Part shown: positions 1 to 13,300 of the stretch, piece after piece
How positions within the stretch are numbered: position 1 is the stretch's first letter
How the letters are laid out: the number at the start of each line of letters is the position of its first letter
Assembly (NCBI RefSeq): GCF_027596085.1
Contig: NC_072456.1
Coordinates: 22,475,218-22,539,217, forward strand
Reading direction: 5' to 3'
From: Anoplopoma fimbria
Taxonomy: Eukaryota > Chordata > Actinopteri > Perciformes > Anoplopomatidae
DNA: 64,000 nt
Program-made: the position numbers and the translations under genes
Notes under the pieces: model-generated
Seen by the model: only the letters and a program-made list of their open reading frames with translations
Told to the model about the DNA's origin: nothing
Database searches by the model: none

Positions 1-353
1 TGTGTTTTTATGAAGAAAAAGAAAATACTTAAGATAACTATAACAAAGTAAAATCATAACATTTAGAATTTTTGCACACTGACTTCAGAGCTGTTGAAAT
101 TATCTTGGGACGGTGATGAAAAATAATAGTCTGGAGCCTTTTGTCCGATCCGTGACTTCGATTTCTTCGAGTTTTTTTAATATCCGTTGCACCCCTAACA
201 GTATATATTCTGTAGTGAATTTTTTTATTATCATGTCAGTATCACTCCGCAGCAGTTTAAAAAAAAGTTTGTATAAGATGTAACTGATCCTCAGCAGAGT
301 TACAGATGTGATGTTCCTTCAGAATGTCTTATAACCCCCGTTTGGTCCTCCAG
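1..353 (+). other. mbd3 intron, 3' part
   Basis: This stretch lies upstream of the first recognisable mbd3 exon and is AT-rich non-coding sequence ending in a CAG acceptor at 351-353. I see no exon, repeat or RNA gene in it. Confidence 0.6.
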
Positions 354-1245
354 GTGTTGGTCCAGGCTGCACAGACAAAACTCTCCTGTCGGCCATTGCG
401 AGCGCTCTGCACACCAGCGCCGCTCCCATCACCGGCCAACTGTCTGCTGCTGTGGAGAAGAACCCGGGAGTCTGGCTCAACACTACACAGCCGCTGTGCA
501 AGGCCTTCATAGTCACCGATGAGGACATCAGGTGGGAGATCACAGAACACATCCACACATGGATCGCCTGTTGTTGTTTTGTTTATTTCTTTAACAGTGT
601 AAGATTAATTGCTGGAGAAAATACATAGTCGGATCGAGCTAATGTTCCTGTTTGTTGGTTGAGCTTTTTGTCTTTCTGGCTTTGAGCAAAATGTATCTGC
701 AGGTTTTTGCATGTGAAACAATTGTTACAAATCTTATTTCCGATCTCCTTCAGTGTGTTTTAAAAATAATACCTAATCAGCCAGTGTGAATAACAGCATA
801 TGCTATACGATTTACCAGTTCATGAAATATTGGATTCCATTTCAAATGCTGAAGCACAATAACAACTATAAAAAGGCTGAGTCGCAACGACATAATGGAG
901 AAACCTCCAAACTTGAATTGACCTTGAAGATTGATTCGTCCCTTTTTTGTCGTCTTTCAGTTGAGTCCGTTCAACAGTCCATAACAAGTGACCCTGCTCT
1001 TTGTGAAAACACGCCATCTGTTCTGTGCTGATTCCCTGGCTGTTGAAGGCAGCTGCAACTGCCAACTGTAACCGCTTCCTGTTGTGTTTGTGTGTAGGAA
1101 ACAGGAGGAGCTGGTATACAGTGTGAGGAAAAGGCTGGAGGAGGCACTGATGGCGGACATGTTGGCTCACGTCGAGGAGGCCGCCAGTGAGGGAGACGCT
1201 CTGAAAGACGAGGGCAACAGCAGTGAAGATATGGAGAGTGTATAG
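354..1245 (+). CDS. mbd3: Methyl-CpG-binding domain protein 3, C-terminal exons (partial)
   Basis: Two coding exons are visible: 354-531 and 1098-1245, with the TAG stop at 1243-1245. Exon one reads GVGPGCTDKTLLSAI..., then ITGQLSAAVEKNPGVWLN and ends ...VTDEDIR. The next exon continues KQEELVYSVRKRLEEA, then LMADMLAHVEE, and ends EDMESV. The Arg codon AG|G is split across the junction. This is the conserved C-terminal half of MBD2/MBD3, including the coiled-coil helix through which these proteins bind the GATAD2 (p66) subunit of the nuclear NuRD deacetylase complex. The MADMLAHVEE segment fits MBD3; MBD2 has a different ending there. The acidic tail is much shorter than the long Asp/Glu run of mammalian MBD3. 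The methyl-binding domain and start codon lie upstream of the window. Alternative: an MBD2/3 paralogue produced by fish genome duplication. Confidence 0.9.
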
Positions 1246-1250
1246 CACAG

Positions 1251-2277
1251 GTTGGTGAAGGGGCTTTTTAAGGCTTATGAGCAACATTTAGACAATAGAC
1301 AACATGTTATATCCCACCTGTGGCTCACATAGAAAACAAAGCAACTCATGAATTCAATGTTGTTTGAAGGCATTTTGCAAACATGCCTAGCTTGCTGCAT
1401 CTTAAAGGCATATCATGATCTTTGGGTAATGCTTTATATTAAGGTCCTTGTATAAGCGTTGGTTAATAAGTAATTATGTCATTATACAATGCCATATAAC
1501 ATTATACTGTGTTCATTAAGATATAAGTGTTAATAATTGCATTGTAAACACATTTACTGTTGGGTTTACAAGACATTTATGAGCACCCATTATCTCATCT
1601 ATAAACCTATGAATAAGCATGTTTTTGGTTCTTTACTTTTCCGTTTAAAAAGATAGAAATGAAGAGCTTTTCTTACATTTTATTTTGCTTCATCTCTCAG
1701 GAGTTTTATTTATATGCAATTCTTTATTCCTTATTTGTCAACCTTGAAATTCTTGAAGTGCTTACTCCAGATGGGGGAGCAGCTAAAACCATAGTTAACT
1801 GCTAATAACTGCATACTAAAGGATTCATTATCCTTATTCTGCAAAAAGCATAGTTAATTGTTGATAAGTGAATATTTAACTGCCAATAAGATGCATGATA
1901 ACATATGTATTAATCTATAAAAAAGCTTTAACAATTACAGAACAAAAGTTAGTTGATCTGTTTGTAATGATATAAAGAACTAAAAGGAACTCATAAAGCT
2001 TTTATTAAAGTTCTTATAAGTGCTTAACAATAAACATGTTTATGATGGTATTATTAACACTTATTTTTTAGTCTTTTTAACACATAATGTTAATAAGCAT
2101 TTAATAAGGATTTATAACGGCCTTATCACCTTTTAACTAAAGCTTATTATAAGGACCTTAATGTAGAGCGTTGCAGTGTTAGGTACTTAGTGAATGAATT
2201 ATTACATTGTATGACTGCTACCTAGCTATCCAAAAAAATAAAGTTTCTTCTAATATCCAATCCTCTCCTCTTGTAGG
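1251..2277 (+). other. Possible 3'-UTR intron of mbd3
   Basis: Five bases after the mbd3 stop codon a donor-like CACAG|GTTGGTG occurs (GT at 1251-1252). A pyrimidine-rich acceptor ending TTGTAG lies at 2272-2277. If both are used, the last exon is non-coding and starts at 2278. The stop would then be only a few bases from the junction, which is too close to trigger nonsense-mediated decay. Otherwise this is simply 3' UTR and intergenic sequence. The interval contains the MITE-like element at 1435-2172. No coding sequence is visible. Confidence 0.35.
1435..2172. mobile_element. MITE-like element with imperfect terminal inverted repeats
   Basis: The left end contains ATTAAGGTCCTTGTATAAGC. The right end contains GCTTATTATAAGGACCTTAAT, nearly its reverse complement. 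Similarity between the two ends extends about 50 bases inward. The interior is AT-rich, repeats TTAATAA-type motifs and has no open frame. I could not fix a target-site duplication, so the superfamily is unknown and the boundaries are approximate. Confidence 0.5.
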
Positions 2278-2497
2278 GATTTGTTCAACGCCTGCACACG
2301 AACAACCCTGAACAGTAGGAGTCCCGCCCTGATGAACTGTCCCTGTGTATCTGCGTCCAACGTAAACCTTAACCCGACTTACAGTCCAGTAAAGAACTGT
2401 CTTCCCTTCGCTTGAACCCAAAACACTTGGAGCCTCAAATGTGTCTCTTCATCATTACCTCCGCTGGATGGGACTCCTCCACTTCAACAGCGTTTAA

Positions 2498-2503
2498 ATT
2501 AAA
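2498..2503 (+). promoter_or_regulatory. Candidate mbd3 polyadenylation signal (ATTAAA)
   Basis: ATTAAA lies about 220 bases into the proposed non-coding last exon, and a T-rich stretch follows. AATAAA also occurs at 2237-2242 but would be spliced out if the 3'-UTR intron is real. Which one is used cannot be told from sequence. Confidence 0.3.
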
Positions 2504-3188
2504 GCTCGGTTGATTTTTTTTTTTCCGACTTGGAAATTTAAAAAAATTCCCACGAACTTTCGAATATTAAAAATAATTTATCTACAGAGTGTCAAAATTT
2601 ATGATTGAGGAAAAGCGTGTTTTTTACTGAAAGGCTTTGAAAGGGTTTGTATTTTTCGAGACAATCGTCAAATCCAAACATTTTATGTCAGCAAAAAGTT
2701 GAACTGGGTGCTTTTTTTTTTTTTTTTTTTGCGGATTATTTTTGGGGGGTGCAGATTGGAAATGAATGTTTTGTATTTTGGGCGTGTCTCTTTCTCGAAT
2801 TTTATGATGCACTACACGAGTTGTCTGACACAAAACACCATATTTTCTAACGGAATCAGTTGAGATGTAACTAAACCGAGTTGTGCTAATTTAATTAAGC
2901 ATTGGTGCCAACCTGCAGGCCGGCTGAAGATGCAAATGCAGATGTGGTAGTTTGACTCATTGGAGGGGACCGTCAAGTTTTTATTGTTGTAATTTCAAGG
3001 AAATATTGTACTTCATGACCGCCGTGTCACCCTGTGAGTCGTGTTCAGTATTGACCAAAGAGGAGACATGTCTTTTTGAAGAGGGGTTGTGTGATGTGCG
3101 TGTATCTAAAGCCTGCTTGGTATTTTTCCATAAGCGATTATATGGGCTCTGCTGTTGTGCAACTAATCATGAGGAAAGTTAAAAAGTA
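2504..3188. other. Intergenic sequence, mbd3 to myosin V
   Basis: AT-rich sequence with a T-run near 2711-2730. It may include the end of the mbd3 3' UTR. I see no gene, and the open frames here have no splice or family support. Confidence 0.5.
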
Positions 3189-3546
3189 TACGTTGGTAGG
3201 GCTGGGCGATGTGGAGAAAAATTCAAATGTCAAGATATTTTTAACGAAATACCTCAATGACAATTGTAGGGTTGTATTGTTTGACCCTTGGTGCTTTTAC
3301 GAAATATTTAAAAATGAGCTATTTGATAAATTATCATCAGTAATGTGTATATAATGACTAAGTGGGTAAAGGCAAATAATAGAACAGCTTCAAAAGTCTG
3401 TTAATTTCAGAAAATTGCATTATTTTCCTGTAATACAGCCTTTAAAATCATGAAAGGCAACACTTAAATAAAAATCTAAGATGATATCAAGTCTTATACC
3501 ATGATATCATTATACTTTCGATATATTGCCCAGCCCTATACGTCGG
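3189..3546. mobile_element. hAT-type MITE with 8-bp target-site duplication
   Basis: The element runs from TAGGGCTGGGCGAT (starting at 3197) to ATATTGCCCAGCCCTA (ending at 3538), which are terminal inverted repeats. It is flanked by TACGTTGG (3189-3196) and TACGTCGG (3539-3546), an 8-bp duplication with one mismatch. Eight-base duplications are typical of the hAT superfamily. The 342-bp interior is AT-rich and non-coding, so mobility would depend on a transposase made elsewhere. The ends resemble a MITE family common in teleosts; I cannot name the exact family. Confidence 0.7.
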
Positions 3547-3965
3547 TGCTGAGCACAATGGGGACAGAAATGACTTGAGCCTCTTTCTATTGTAAAAGTA
3601 TTGGGTTTAAACTCTTCTCATCGTTTTAGGTGCTGACTGATGTTGTGAATCATCGCTGTTTAAGCTTTTGTTTCGAGCACTATTTCTTTGTAATGTGTCA
3701 ATGTTACCACACACAAGCTGCCTCCTCTTAAACCCGCGCACAAAATTGGTGACACTGCAAATTTACAGTTTGAGGTAATTTATCATGTGAGGAATAAGGC
3801 TTTGTATTTTTTTATCCCTGTTTGTCAAGGTGTGATGGTGAATAATGAACCCAGCTGAAATCATGAAAATCCCGTCTAAATCTCAGCAGGCTGATTGCTG
3901 AAAATGAATTTGATTGTATTGCATATTAAAATGAATCGATATGTCAAAGTTTGCTGCTGGTGTGT

Positions 3966-3996
<31 letters not shown>

Positions 3997-4017
3997 ATTT
4001 ATTTTTTTTTTTTTTAT
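3966..4017. repeat. Poly-T tract
   Basis: A run of about 52 bases that is nearly all T, interrupted by one C and a few A residues. It lies about 340 bases upstream of the myosin start codon. It could be a simple low-complexity repeat or the tail of an old retroposon on the minus strand. Confidence 0.8.
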
Positions 4018-4358
4018 TAAATACTACTGAAAATACTCTGTTTAAACCTGTCTTTAGATACATTATATCCTGCTAAAGTAGGTTTTCTAGGGGCCACCGT
4101 GTCCGGCAGTGATTATTCACTCTGTGCACGTTCAAATGGAGAAACCCCTCCATCCAATCACTGCATCCTCCCACAGATTAACAGTTAACTTGACGGTCTT
4201 GAGCCTGGTCAAAGTGCAAAATACTGTCACCGAGACACAAAGTGACTCTTCTGCGGAGGTGTCAAGGATACAGGCTGTTCCTTCAGAGGGACGGGTAGAT
4301 GTCAACCCTATGTTGTTTTTTTAAATGACGTTGATCTGCATGTTTTTAAATAGTTGAG

Positions 4359-4385
4359 ATGACATCACTGGAGCTTTACAGTAAG
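4359..4385 (+). CDS. myo5b-like: Myosin V first coding exon (27 nt)
   Basis: A short exon encodes MTSLELYSK and ends at a strong donor, AAG|GTAAGA. It matches the usual myosin V N-terminus (M...ELY..), which is also on a very short first coding exon ahead of the VWIPDP segment. The next exon (5111) continues in phase 0 with [10 protein letters not shown]. An in-frame TAA at 4347-4349, with no ATG in between, supports this start. No TATA box or CpG island is evident just upstream. Confidence 0.85.
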
Positions 4386-7300
4386 GTAAGACTGACTTTA
4401 ATGTTTTTTTTTTCAATTTCTTATGTGATGATCATTCGCTCCTGCAGGGTCTGCTGTATGCAGGCAATAGCAAGAAAAGTAATGATTATAATAAATTATA
4501 TTGTATATAATATATGATTTATATATAAATGATTCCAACAATGATACGGATCTGTACATTATGGTGTTTGTATGACATGTCTTGTATGTGCGTGTCAGCC
4601 TTTCCCAGTCATGCAACTTTTCATAAAATATGTTTTAGTGCCTAAATGATTACCTTTACTGCTTTCTGCATGAGTTCTTTAGCGAATATGTCACAGTTAA
4701 TAATAGGTTTTATGTGATAAATTCTCCCAAAGCTTTTTCTTATCTTTATTTCTGTAAAGTAATTTTTTAAATGATAGTAATCAAGGTGTGGATTCATTTG
4801 TTAGATGGACACATTAATAGGCGATGTTGATATTTTAAAAGTAGGCAATAGCTAATCTTTGCAGGCCCTTTAGAGCAGGATGACCAGTGTTAATTTTTAA
4901 CACCGTTTAAGAGCCTTTTATGCTGATGGGTGACAAATATCTTGTCTGGGTGGGGCCAGGAAGTGTTACATGTACCTGAAGAGTGCCGGGACAGAAAATA
5001 GATTATCATGCATTTAAAATATCTCCTTTCCAGTACATGTGAGAATGTGTTCAACCTGCAGTATCTCTTTCTCTCTTCATTTCTTAAAATCAAATCTGCT
5101 TCCTTGCTAGGGAGCGAGTGTGTGGATTCCTGACCCCGATGCAGTTTGGGTGTCAGGCCTGCTCCTTCAGGACTACAGTCCTGGAGACAAACATCTACTG
5201 CTACAGCTCTCTGATGGAACGGTGAAACATGCACTACCTTGATATTACCCAAAATTCAATGCTCAAGTATCATGATCCTCATAAAGTAGTATCATACTCA
5301 GCTCCAGTGTCCCTAAACAAGAACTCTGAACCTCCTTTTCTATTTGTAGGAGGTCCAATACCCAGTGGGGTCCCCCTCTGATCTCCCACCGCTGGGGAAC
5401 CCCGACATCCTGGAGGGGGAAAATGATCTGACAGCTCTGAGTTTCCTCCATGAACCTGCGGTCTTGCACAACCTGCGGGTTCGATTCCTGGACTACAGCA
5501 GCATCTACACATACTGTGGTAAACACACACACACACACACGGACGGGCAAAAGCAGACAAACAAACGAGATTTAAGCAATTCTAACTAAAACAGAGATGA
5601 CAGTCATCTTTGTTTCACATTAGTCATAGAAGGGCTTTTGGATTTGTGCCACTAACAGTCAGTCCTGTTTGCTTCCGTCTGAATTATTACAGCTCATAAT
5701 GTCAACTTTATTACAGGAGGTCAAAGGTTGAGACAGGCAGGCAACTCCCTCACTGCCACCTGTTTAAGATGTGATTACATATTTTCTGTTATTAAGAGGA
5801 TGCAAAGTTTTCCAAAAGTCAGGCCAATTTAGACAAAACCATTTGTTTATATGTTTACATTCAATTTGAGTAGTTTATCATGACTATTCATGTTTTTTTA
5901 ATCCCCTAAATCTCTGTCAAACGAGAATGGATGTGTGTTTATATCAACTTTAATTATGAGTGACATGTTCTTGGTTTAATTCAGACTTAAAGATTTGCTC
6001 TGTGAATGCAAAAGTTAAACATGCAAAATTCCAAAATGTTTACTCTTTAAAGAAAAGTGAATTTTCTATAGAGATGAAAATGAAATAGTTATCCCCCAAT
6101 ATTTCATTCTTTCTCATGAAAGATAATTCCTATTAATATCCACAGTCTCCGTCTGATGTGACTTCCTCTTCCCTTCCCTCCAGGTATTGTGTTAGTGGCC
6201 ATCAATCCCTATGACCAGCTCCCCATATACGGAGAGGAGGTGATCGATGCTTATAGCGGTCAGGACATGGCCGACATGGAACCCCACATCTTTTCTGTGG
6301 CAGAGGAGGCCTACCGCACTATGACCAGGTCAGAGGTCAAATGCTAGAGGTCATATATGGCAACCAGGATCCTTTGAGAGATTCTTTGAGAAATTGATTT
6401 GTTTGCACAATGAAAACAAAGCTGCAGAAACACAACAACAAAATAAAGTGTTGCAGGTGAGATTTAAAAAAACGTCAATGGTTTATAGGAGAAATCTCAC
6501 CTCAGTAAGAATATTAAACAATTACAAAAATCAATAATCAACAAAAGTAAACAAACAAACAAACACAAAATCAAAATGCAAACAACATAAAACATGCAGA
6601 AATATGAGAGTGTGTATAATTTCAAACTAGATACAGTAAACTATACTTAATTAGAATATTTCCTATATTTTCTTGCTTACAACTGCAACAACACTGACTG
6701 TTTAAGCACAACTTCCCTGTAGGGTTTGATAGTCACAATAACTGTGTGTATAGGGAGGAGAAAAACCAGTCCATCATCATCAGTGGAGAGTCTGGATCGG
6801 GAAAAACGGTCTCAGCCAAATTCACCATGCGATACTTTGCTGTGGTTGGAGGAGCATCACAGCAGACCAGCGTGGAGGAGAGGGTTCTGGCTTCCAACCC
6901 AATTATGGAGGTGATGGATGGTTGAACAGATGTATCACTTCCAAATAAGACATTTTCACATCAATTATGTTTTTTTAAAGATACAAACATTTACTTCTTC
7001 CTACAGTCTATTGGGAACGCTAAAACCACTCGAAATGACAACAGTAGTCGTTTTGGGAAGTACATCGAGATCGGCTTTGGCAGAAAAGGGGACATCATTG
7101 GGGCGAACATGAGGACGTATCTACTGGAGAAGTCAAGGGTTGTCTTCCAAGTAAGCTCTTTAGCCAGAGTGATACTTTTGCACACAATCATTTTTCATTT
7201 ATTAAGCATCTGTTCATGATTATTGTCTTTATGTTTATGTGCATGTAAGGCATCAGCAGAGAGGAACTACCACATCTTCTACCAGCTGTGTGCTTCCAGA

Positions 7301-10300
7301 GAGTTGCCTGAAATGAGATCCCTAAAACTGGGTGAGACTTCATCACAGGCGACCCCACCAGCTTGATCTCAAAATATTCCCATTCCCATTCACTGTGTCC
7401 TTAACTTGTTGTATATCATAATGTGAATAATGTTAAACGCAGTGTGACTTTGCTTTTTTTTTTTTCCTCCAGACGCTCCTGAGCATTTCCGCTACACCAG
7501 CCAGGGAGGGGAGATGCAGATTCCTGGTACTGATGACCTGTCGGACCTGGAGCGCACGCGCAATGCTTTCACCATCCTGGGTAGAGTATTAGCATTCACA
7601 CACAAACACACAGAGAATATAACAAAACCAGCTGTTCAGGCTCCGGTAAGATGTTTATGTAATTGAATCATGTAAGTTGATTGTGAAGATAACACAACAT
7701 TGTTGGGGTATTTGTTGAAATTGCAGGTGTGCAGCCTGACCAGCAGATGGAGCTCTTCAGGATCCTATCAGCTGTTCTGTATCTGGGAAATGTCAACATT
7801 CAAGCCAGTGGGAGAAGTTCTGACCGGAGTTATATTGATGTAAGAAACGTGTTTATGTCTCCTCTCACCTGGAGTTATTTAGTTATTTTACAGACAGATG
7901 TCCCCTTTAACTGACTTACCTTTTATTCTTCTAGTGCATTTACTGTAACAGGTACATCTGAAGCTTTTATTTGTTTTCCAGGCAGACGACCGACCTCTGG
8001 CCGTCTTCTCCAAGCTGTTAGGAGTAGAAGGACCTCAGATGGCCCACTGGCTGTGTCACCGCAGACTGGCTGTTGGAGGAGAGATGCTGGTCAAACCCGT
8101 GTCCGGACAACAGGCCCTAGAAGCTAGAGATGCACTGGCCAAACATATCTACGGCCAGCTGTTTACCTGGACCGTCCAGAGGCTCAACTCTGCTCTGCGC
8201 ACTCAGAGAGAACAGACCAAATCCTTTATAGGGGTACTGGACATCTACGGGTGAGTGAAGAGCTTTCTGACCCCTGATATAGTCTGTTTTTGTGGCCTCT
8301 TAAGTTTCATTAAGTATACTTTAATTCAGTTAATGTTGAAGTGTGTTTTTACAAAGTTTGACTGATGAGGCCTTCTCTCTCGGAGCAGGTTTGAGACCTT
8401 TGACCGGAACAGTTTCGAGCAGTTCTGCATAAATTATGCGAATGAAAAACTGCAACAGCAATTCAACAGGGTAAGTCATGTGACAGGAAGACATGTGTCT
8501 CTCTGTCTATTGCTGTGTGTGTGTCTACAACCAGAGCTAATGGACATGCATGTGTCAATGGGCAAATTCAAAAATGACAAAAATACTACTCATTTTACAG
8601 CAACAGATATTACTTTACATCATTTGAACCCCTGTTAATGTCCATCTTTTATGTAGTTTAATAGTCTTTCTCTCCAACAATGTGGTGTCATTTTTGGGGC
8701 ATAAAACGCTTCCAAAATCACATTATATTGTTCTGATTTTAGGGAAAATAGGTTTGTTTCCCTCATAGTTACAACATGCAGGAGGAAGAATTGCTCTGTT
8801 TTGAAATCTCTGTTGTGATGAAAACCAGCACATCTGTTCTTCATGGCCTCACCGTGTCACTCTTTTCAAGCTGTTTCTTATTTTCAAGATAGTCAGGCCG
8901 TCTGCTTCCTTGAACTCTCTTTTAAGAGTCATTGGCATGTTTTTTTTTTTTTTTATTTTGTGTTTGTCTGCAGCATGTGTTCCACTTGGAGCAGGAGGAG
9001 TACGTCCGTGAAGAGCTGGCCTGGAGCAGGATTGAGTTCAGTGATAACCAGCAGTGCATCAATCTCTTAGAGGGACAGCTGGGCCTGTTTGATCTTTTAG
9101 ACGAGGAGTGTCGGGTCAGTCTCCATCTCTCACCCCCTTTTCTGTCTTTTTGCTAGTCTCAGTTTAATCTGGCTTTTCAGCTGTCTAGTGTTTCATCTCT
9201 GTGACACACACATCTGGATCAATCTTCACATGTACAGAAAACATCAACATTTTAGCTGTTATTTTAAGCACTGGATCTTTTATGATTTTTTAACTCGCTG
9301 GCTTTAGTGATCATCTCCCAAGCTGTGGTCTCTGTGATCATTGTCTGTGTTTATCATCAGATGCCCAAAGGTTCAGATGAGAGCTGGGTGAGGAAGCTGT
9401 ACGATCAACACCTGACCAGCAAGCCACACCCTCACTTCCAGAAACCTCGCATGTCTAACAGCGCCTTCGTCGTTCTGCACTTTGCTGACACAGTGAGTAA
9501 TGAATGTCAGAACTCAGAAACTTAAGTTTTTGGACTGTAGTTTAATATGTGAGGAGAAAAAAAAGTCTCCTTTCAAGTTTCTGTTATTATTAGTATTAAC
9601 AGTTTTCCCTTTTTTTCATCAGGTGCAATATGAATGCGATGGCTTTTTGGGCAAGAATCGAGACACAGTCTTTGAGGAGCTCATTAACATCCTCAAAGCA
9701 AGTCAGGTAGGTATGTGTTACCATTGGATTTCATTTAGTTGTTTTTTGTGTCTATGCGATCACTAACTTGTCTCTGTGTGTGTGTTCATGTGTGTGTCAG
9801 TCTGAGCTGGTGGCCGAACTGTTCCAGCAGCAGGGAAATGTTTCCTCTGTGGCTAATGGGAGTGTTCGTTCAGGGAAAAGAGCCACCAGAGAGCATAAAC
9901 TGACAGTGGGCTTCCAGGTGAGCTGTTATGACTTTCACTTTTGCTTCATTTGCGGTGCAGCAATCTGTCCCTAACACTGTGTTTTTTCTGCCTGTCAGTT
10001 CCGTCAGTCCTTACAGATGCTAATGGACACTCTGAACAACACCACTCCTCACTATGTCCGCTGTATTAAACCCAACGACCTCAAAGAAGCTTTTATGTAT
10101 GTCCTTGTTTGTCATCACGAAATTAAAAAGTTCATGCATTTGTTTTTGCATTTTGTGTGCACCACGCAGTCTAACAGCCTTGTTTTGTCAGGTTTGACCC
10201 CAGGAGGACAGTCCAGCAGTTGAGAGCCTGTGGGGTGCTGGAGACGATTCGCATCAGTGCTGCAGGTTTTCCATCCAGGTACTGAGTACTCCCTCGACAT

Positions 10301-13300
10301 TCTTCTATATCTCTGTAAAGTATGAGAGCTCAGTCTTTAAAAACATGTATAGAATGTAAGAGGATATCAGAAGTTACATTTCTTCTGTTGTAAGTCATTG
10401 ATGAGAGAGACACATGGAACAGTTTGGTTTTCCTAAAGTCCCGTCATCTTGAAGCACTAAACCACGGGTTTTGATAACTACAGCCATTTGTGGTTAATAG
10501 AGCATTAACTGCAAATTATGTGTGCCTTGTATAAAATAAGGTATTGGATTTATTTCCGACCTTTTAGACAGCATTTGTTTTAAATTGTGGCTATATGGTA
10601 TACAATTTACCAATATTCTTTTAGATAGATAATCCATAACAATTGCAATTTAATTTTCTTTCTTTATTTACTGCAAACATGGATGTTGAGGAAAGAGTCA
10701 TGTTGATTTGTTACCCATCCTTATGCAAAATAACTACTTTCAAGTCTCAGATGTCCAAGTTTTCATTGAACACACCCAAATGACATCAAAACAATCACTG
10801 ATGGACAACTGTGTTACCAAATGATGAGAGCATAAACATGTATAAATGTTCAGTAACGTAAAATATGTCTTTTTATCAATGTCTTTTTAGTTTACATTGC
10901 AGTTAAAAATTCCCTGGAATAAAATGATGTAAAATGAATTGAAATAAAAGAGTGGACCAAAAGAAAAGGACTCAAACGATCTTTACAGAACAATCAAGCA
11001 TTTGTTCTCGTTCTTTGTTTCCAGATGGACGTACGAGGAGTTCTTCAACAGATACCGTCTTCTGCTTCGGGGTCCTCAGGGTCAGGAGCAGGCTCAGGCC
11101 TCGTGCAGACGAGCCCTGCCTCAGCTCATCCCGGACCCAGACCAGTACTGCTTTGGAAAGACCAAAGTATTTTTCCGGGCCGGTCAAGTGGCTCTCCTGG
11201 AGAGGCTGAGAGCTGACAGGCTTCGTGTGGCTGCTGTGATCATCCAGAGCCGGGTCAGAGGTTGGCTGGCACGGATTAGATACACCAGGATCTCCTGGGC
11301 TACTGTCACTATACAGAGATACTGCAGGGGAGCTCTGGCCAGACGGTGAGGAGGAGAGAAAAAGATGCTTGTGTGTGTGAGAGAGATATGAATATGTTCT
11401 GTTTGGTGTGCAAGTTGTTGAAATAATACAATATTTATGTATTTCATCTTTATTACATTTTATCTTAACTGTGCCATTTTATTTCTTGAAAGGAAATTGA
11501 AAGATCTTTAGAGAAACAGACCAGTTGGTGATGGAAATTAAATTTAACTGTCTGCATTTTTATATATATTTGTTGAAGATATTAGAAAATGTAATACATA
11601 TAGCTAATTAAGCCAGGTTTATATTTTGAAACTACTTCATCTGAGCTACAATGTATTTTACACTGCACAATAATCTTCCGAAACTACAATACAATTGCCA
11701 GATCTGGTATTTTTCTATGTTTCTGTGTAAACTTCATCAGTCTCTAACTCAAGAATTGCCATCCATAGCCTTTATCTTTTAATGATATATTCTGCACTTA
11801 TACGTCCTCTCTGTCATCTTGTCTGCAGACTGGCCCTGACGCTGCGCTACACCAAGGCTGCTTTAGTAATCCAGAAGAACTTCCGCATGGGGATGGTCAG
11901 ACAGCTGTTCCTCATGATCCGACAGGCCACCATCACCATCCAGGCCTTCACCAGAGGCACATTTGCACGCCGCAGATACAGACTGGTCAGCCTTCAATCA
12001 TAACCTGCTTGAGTTAAAACATCTTTAAAAAACAACCTCCACATTCCCATTTCTAATATATTTATTAGTCACATTTTCTTTGACATTGCTCTGTTTAGAA
12101 GATAAATGAATTGTGACATAGGTTAAGTTATACGACTAAAGTAGTAAAAAATGTAAACCCTATTTCCCCTCCTCAGGTGGTGGCGGAGTGTGCTGCTGTG
12201 TTGCTTCAGGCGAGAGTGCGTGGCTGGCTGGCGAGGCAGACGTACAGGCGAGTACGTGCGGCTGTGGTGTTCATGCAGTGCTGCGCTCGCCGCAGGGCTG
12301 CCAGGAGAGAGCTGATGAAACTGAAGACCGAGGCCCGCTCAGTGGAGAAGTTCAGAGCGCTCAACAAGGGCATGGAGGTCAAACTGATGCAGCTGCAGTT
12401 GAGAGCGGACCAAGAGGTGGGTGAAGGGAGTTTGATCCTTTCATGTGATCTTTGTAAGCTCTAAAATGTCTATCAAGAAGTTATTTTATCATCTATTCAC
12501 ACAATAGAGTTGCGTTTGTGTGTGTCCAGGCCAGGGAGAGCTCAGCTTTGAGAGAGACCCTGCATACAGAGCGAGAAGCCACCAACGCTGAGCTGGAGGC
12601 TTTCAGAGCGACGGTTAAAAAACTAGAGAGTCAGAAACAGGAGAAGCCTCAGCCCTGCCTCATCATCAACGAGAAGGAGGTGGAGGAAAGAAGGAAAGCT
12701 GAGGAGAAGGCTGCCCAGGAGATCCTTCATCTCACACAAGTAGGTCTACCAACCCAAGAATAACTTGACACATTTTACACTGTGCTGGTAATTGTGTTCT
12801 TATCAACCGTTAAGAACACCAGATGTCTCATATAAAAAAATTCCACAGACCAAGCCTAGTTCATTTTGATATCCAGGAGTTTTAGTTGTTTATTCTCATT
12901 TTCTCCTTATTTGTAAAGGAGTTGCAAGCCCTGCAGATAGAAAAGGACAGTATTTGCAAAGAGAGAGAGGATCTCTCTGCTCGCTTGCTTGATCAAGAAA
13001 AAGCGCAAGAAGGTAGGTTCTTCTCACATTGCAGCATCATACGTTCTGCATAGCTTCATAGGTAAAACCCTTGGTCTACTTTCTCTCTGTGCTTTTCTTT
13101 TTCCTTGTGTGTGTGTGCAGAGTGTGTGAATCAGGCTGTGTCTCAGGCGAGTGCAGCTCTGAGGGCGGAGCTGGATGAGGAGAGGAGAAAGTATCAGGGT
13201 CTCCTGAGAGAGTTCACCAGACTGGAGCAAAGATACGACAACCTCAGGGAGATGAGTCTGCTCACCGAGGTTCATAACTACACCCACAGACACTCTTAAA

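Noticed and set aside
820..1287. 155-codon minus-strand frame over the mbd3 exon
   Set aside because: It is antisense to a conserved coding exon with correct splice sites on the plus strand.
4109..4324. 71-codon frame just upstream of the myosin start
   Set aside because: It resembles no myosin N-terminus, lies in another frame and is followed by a stop. The 27-nt exon at 4359 fits the family.
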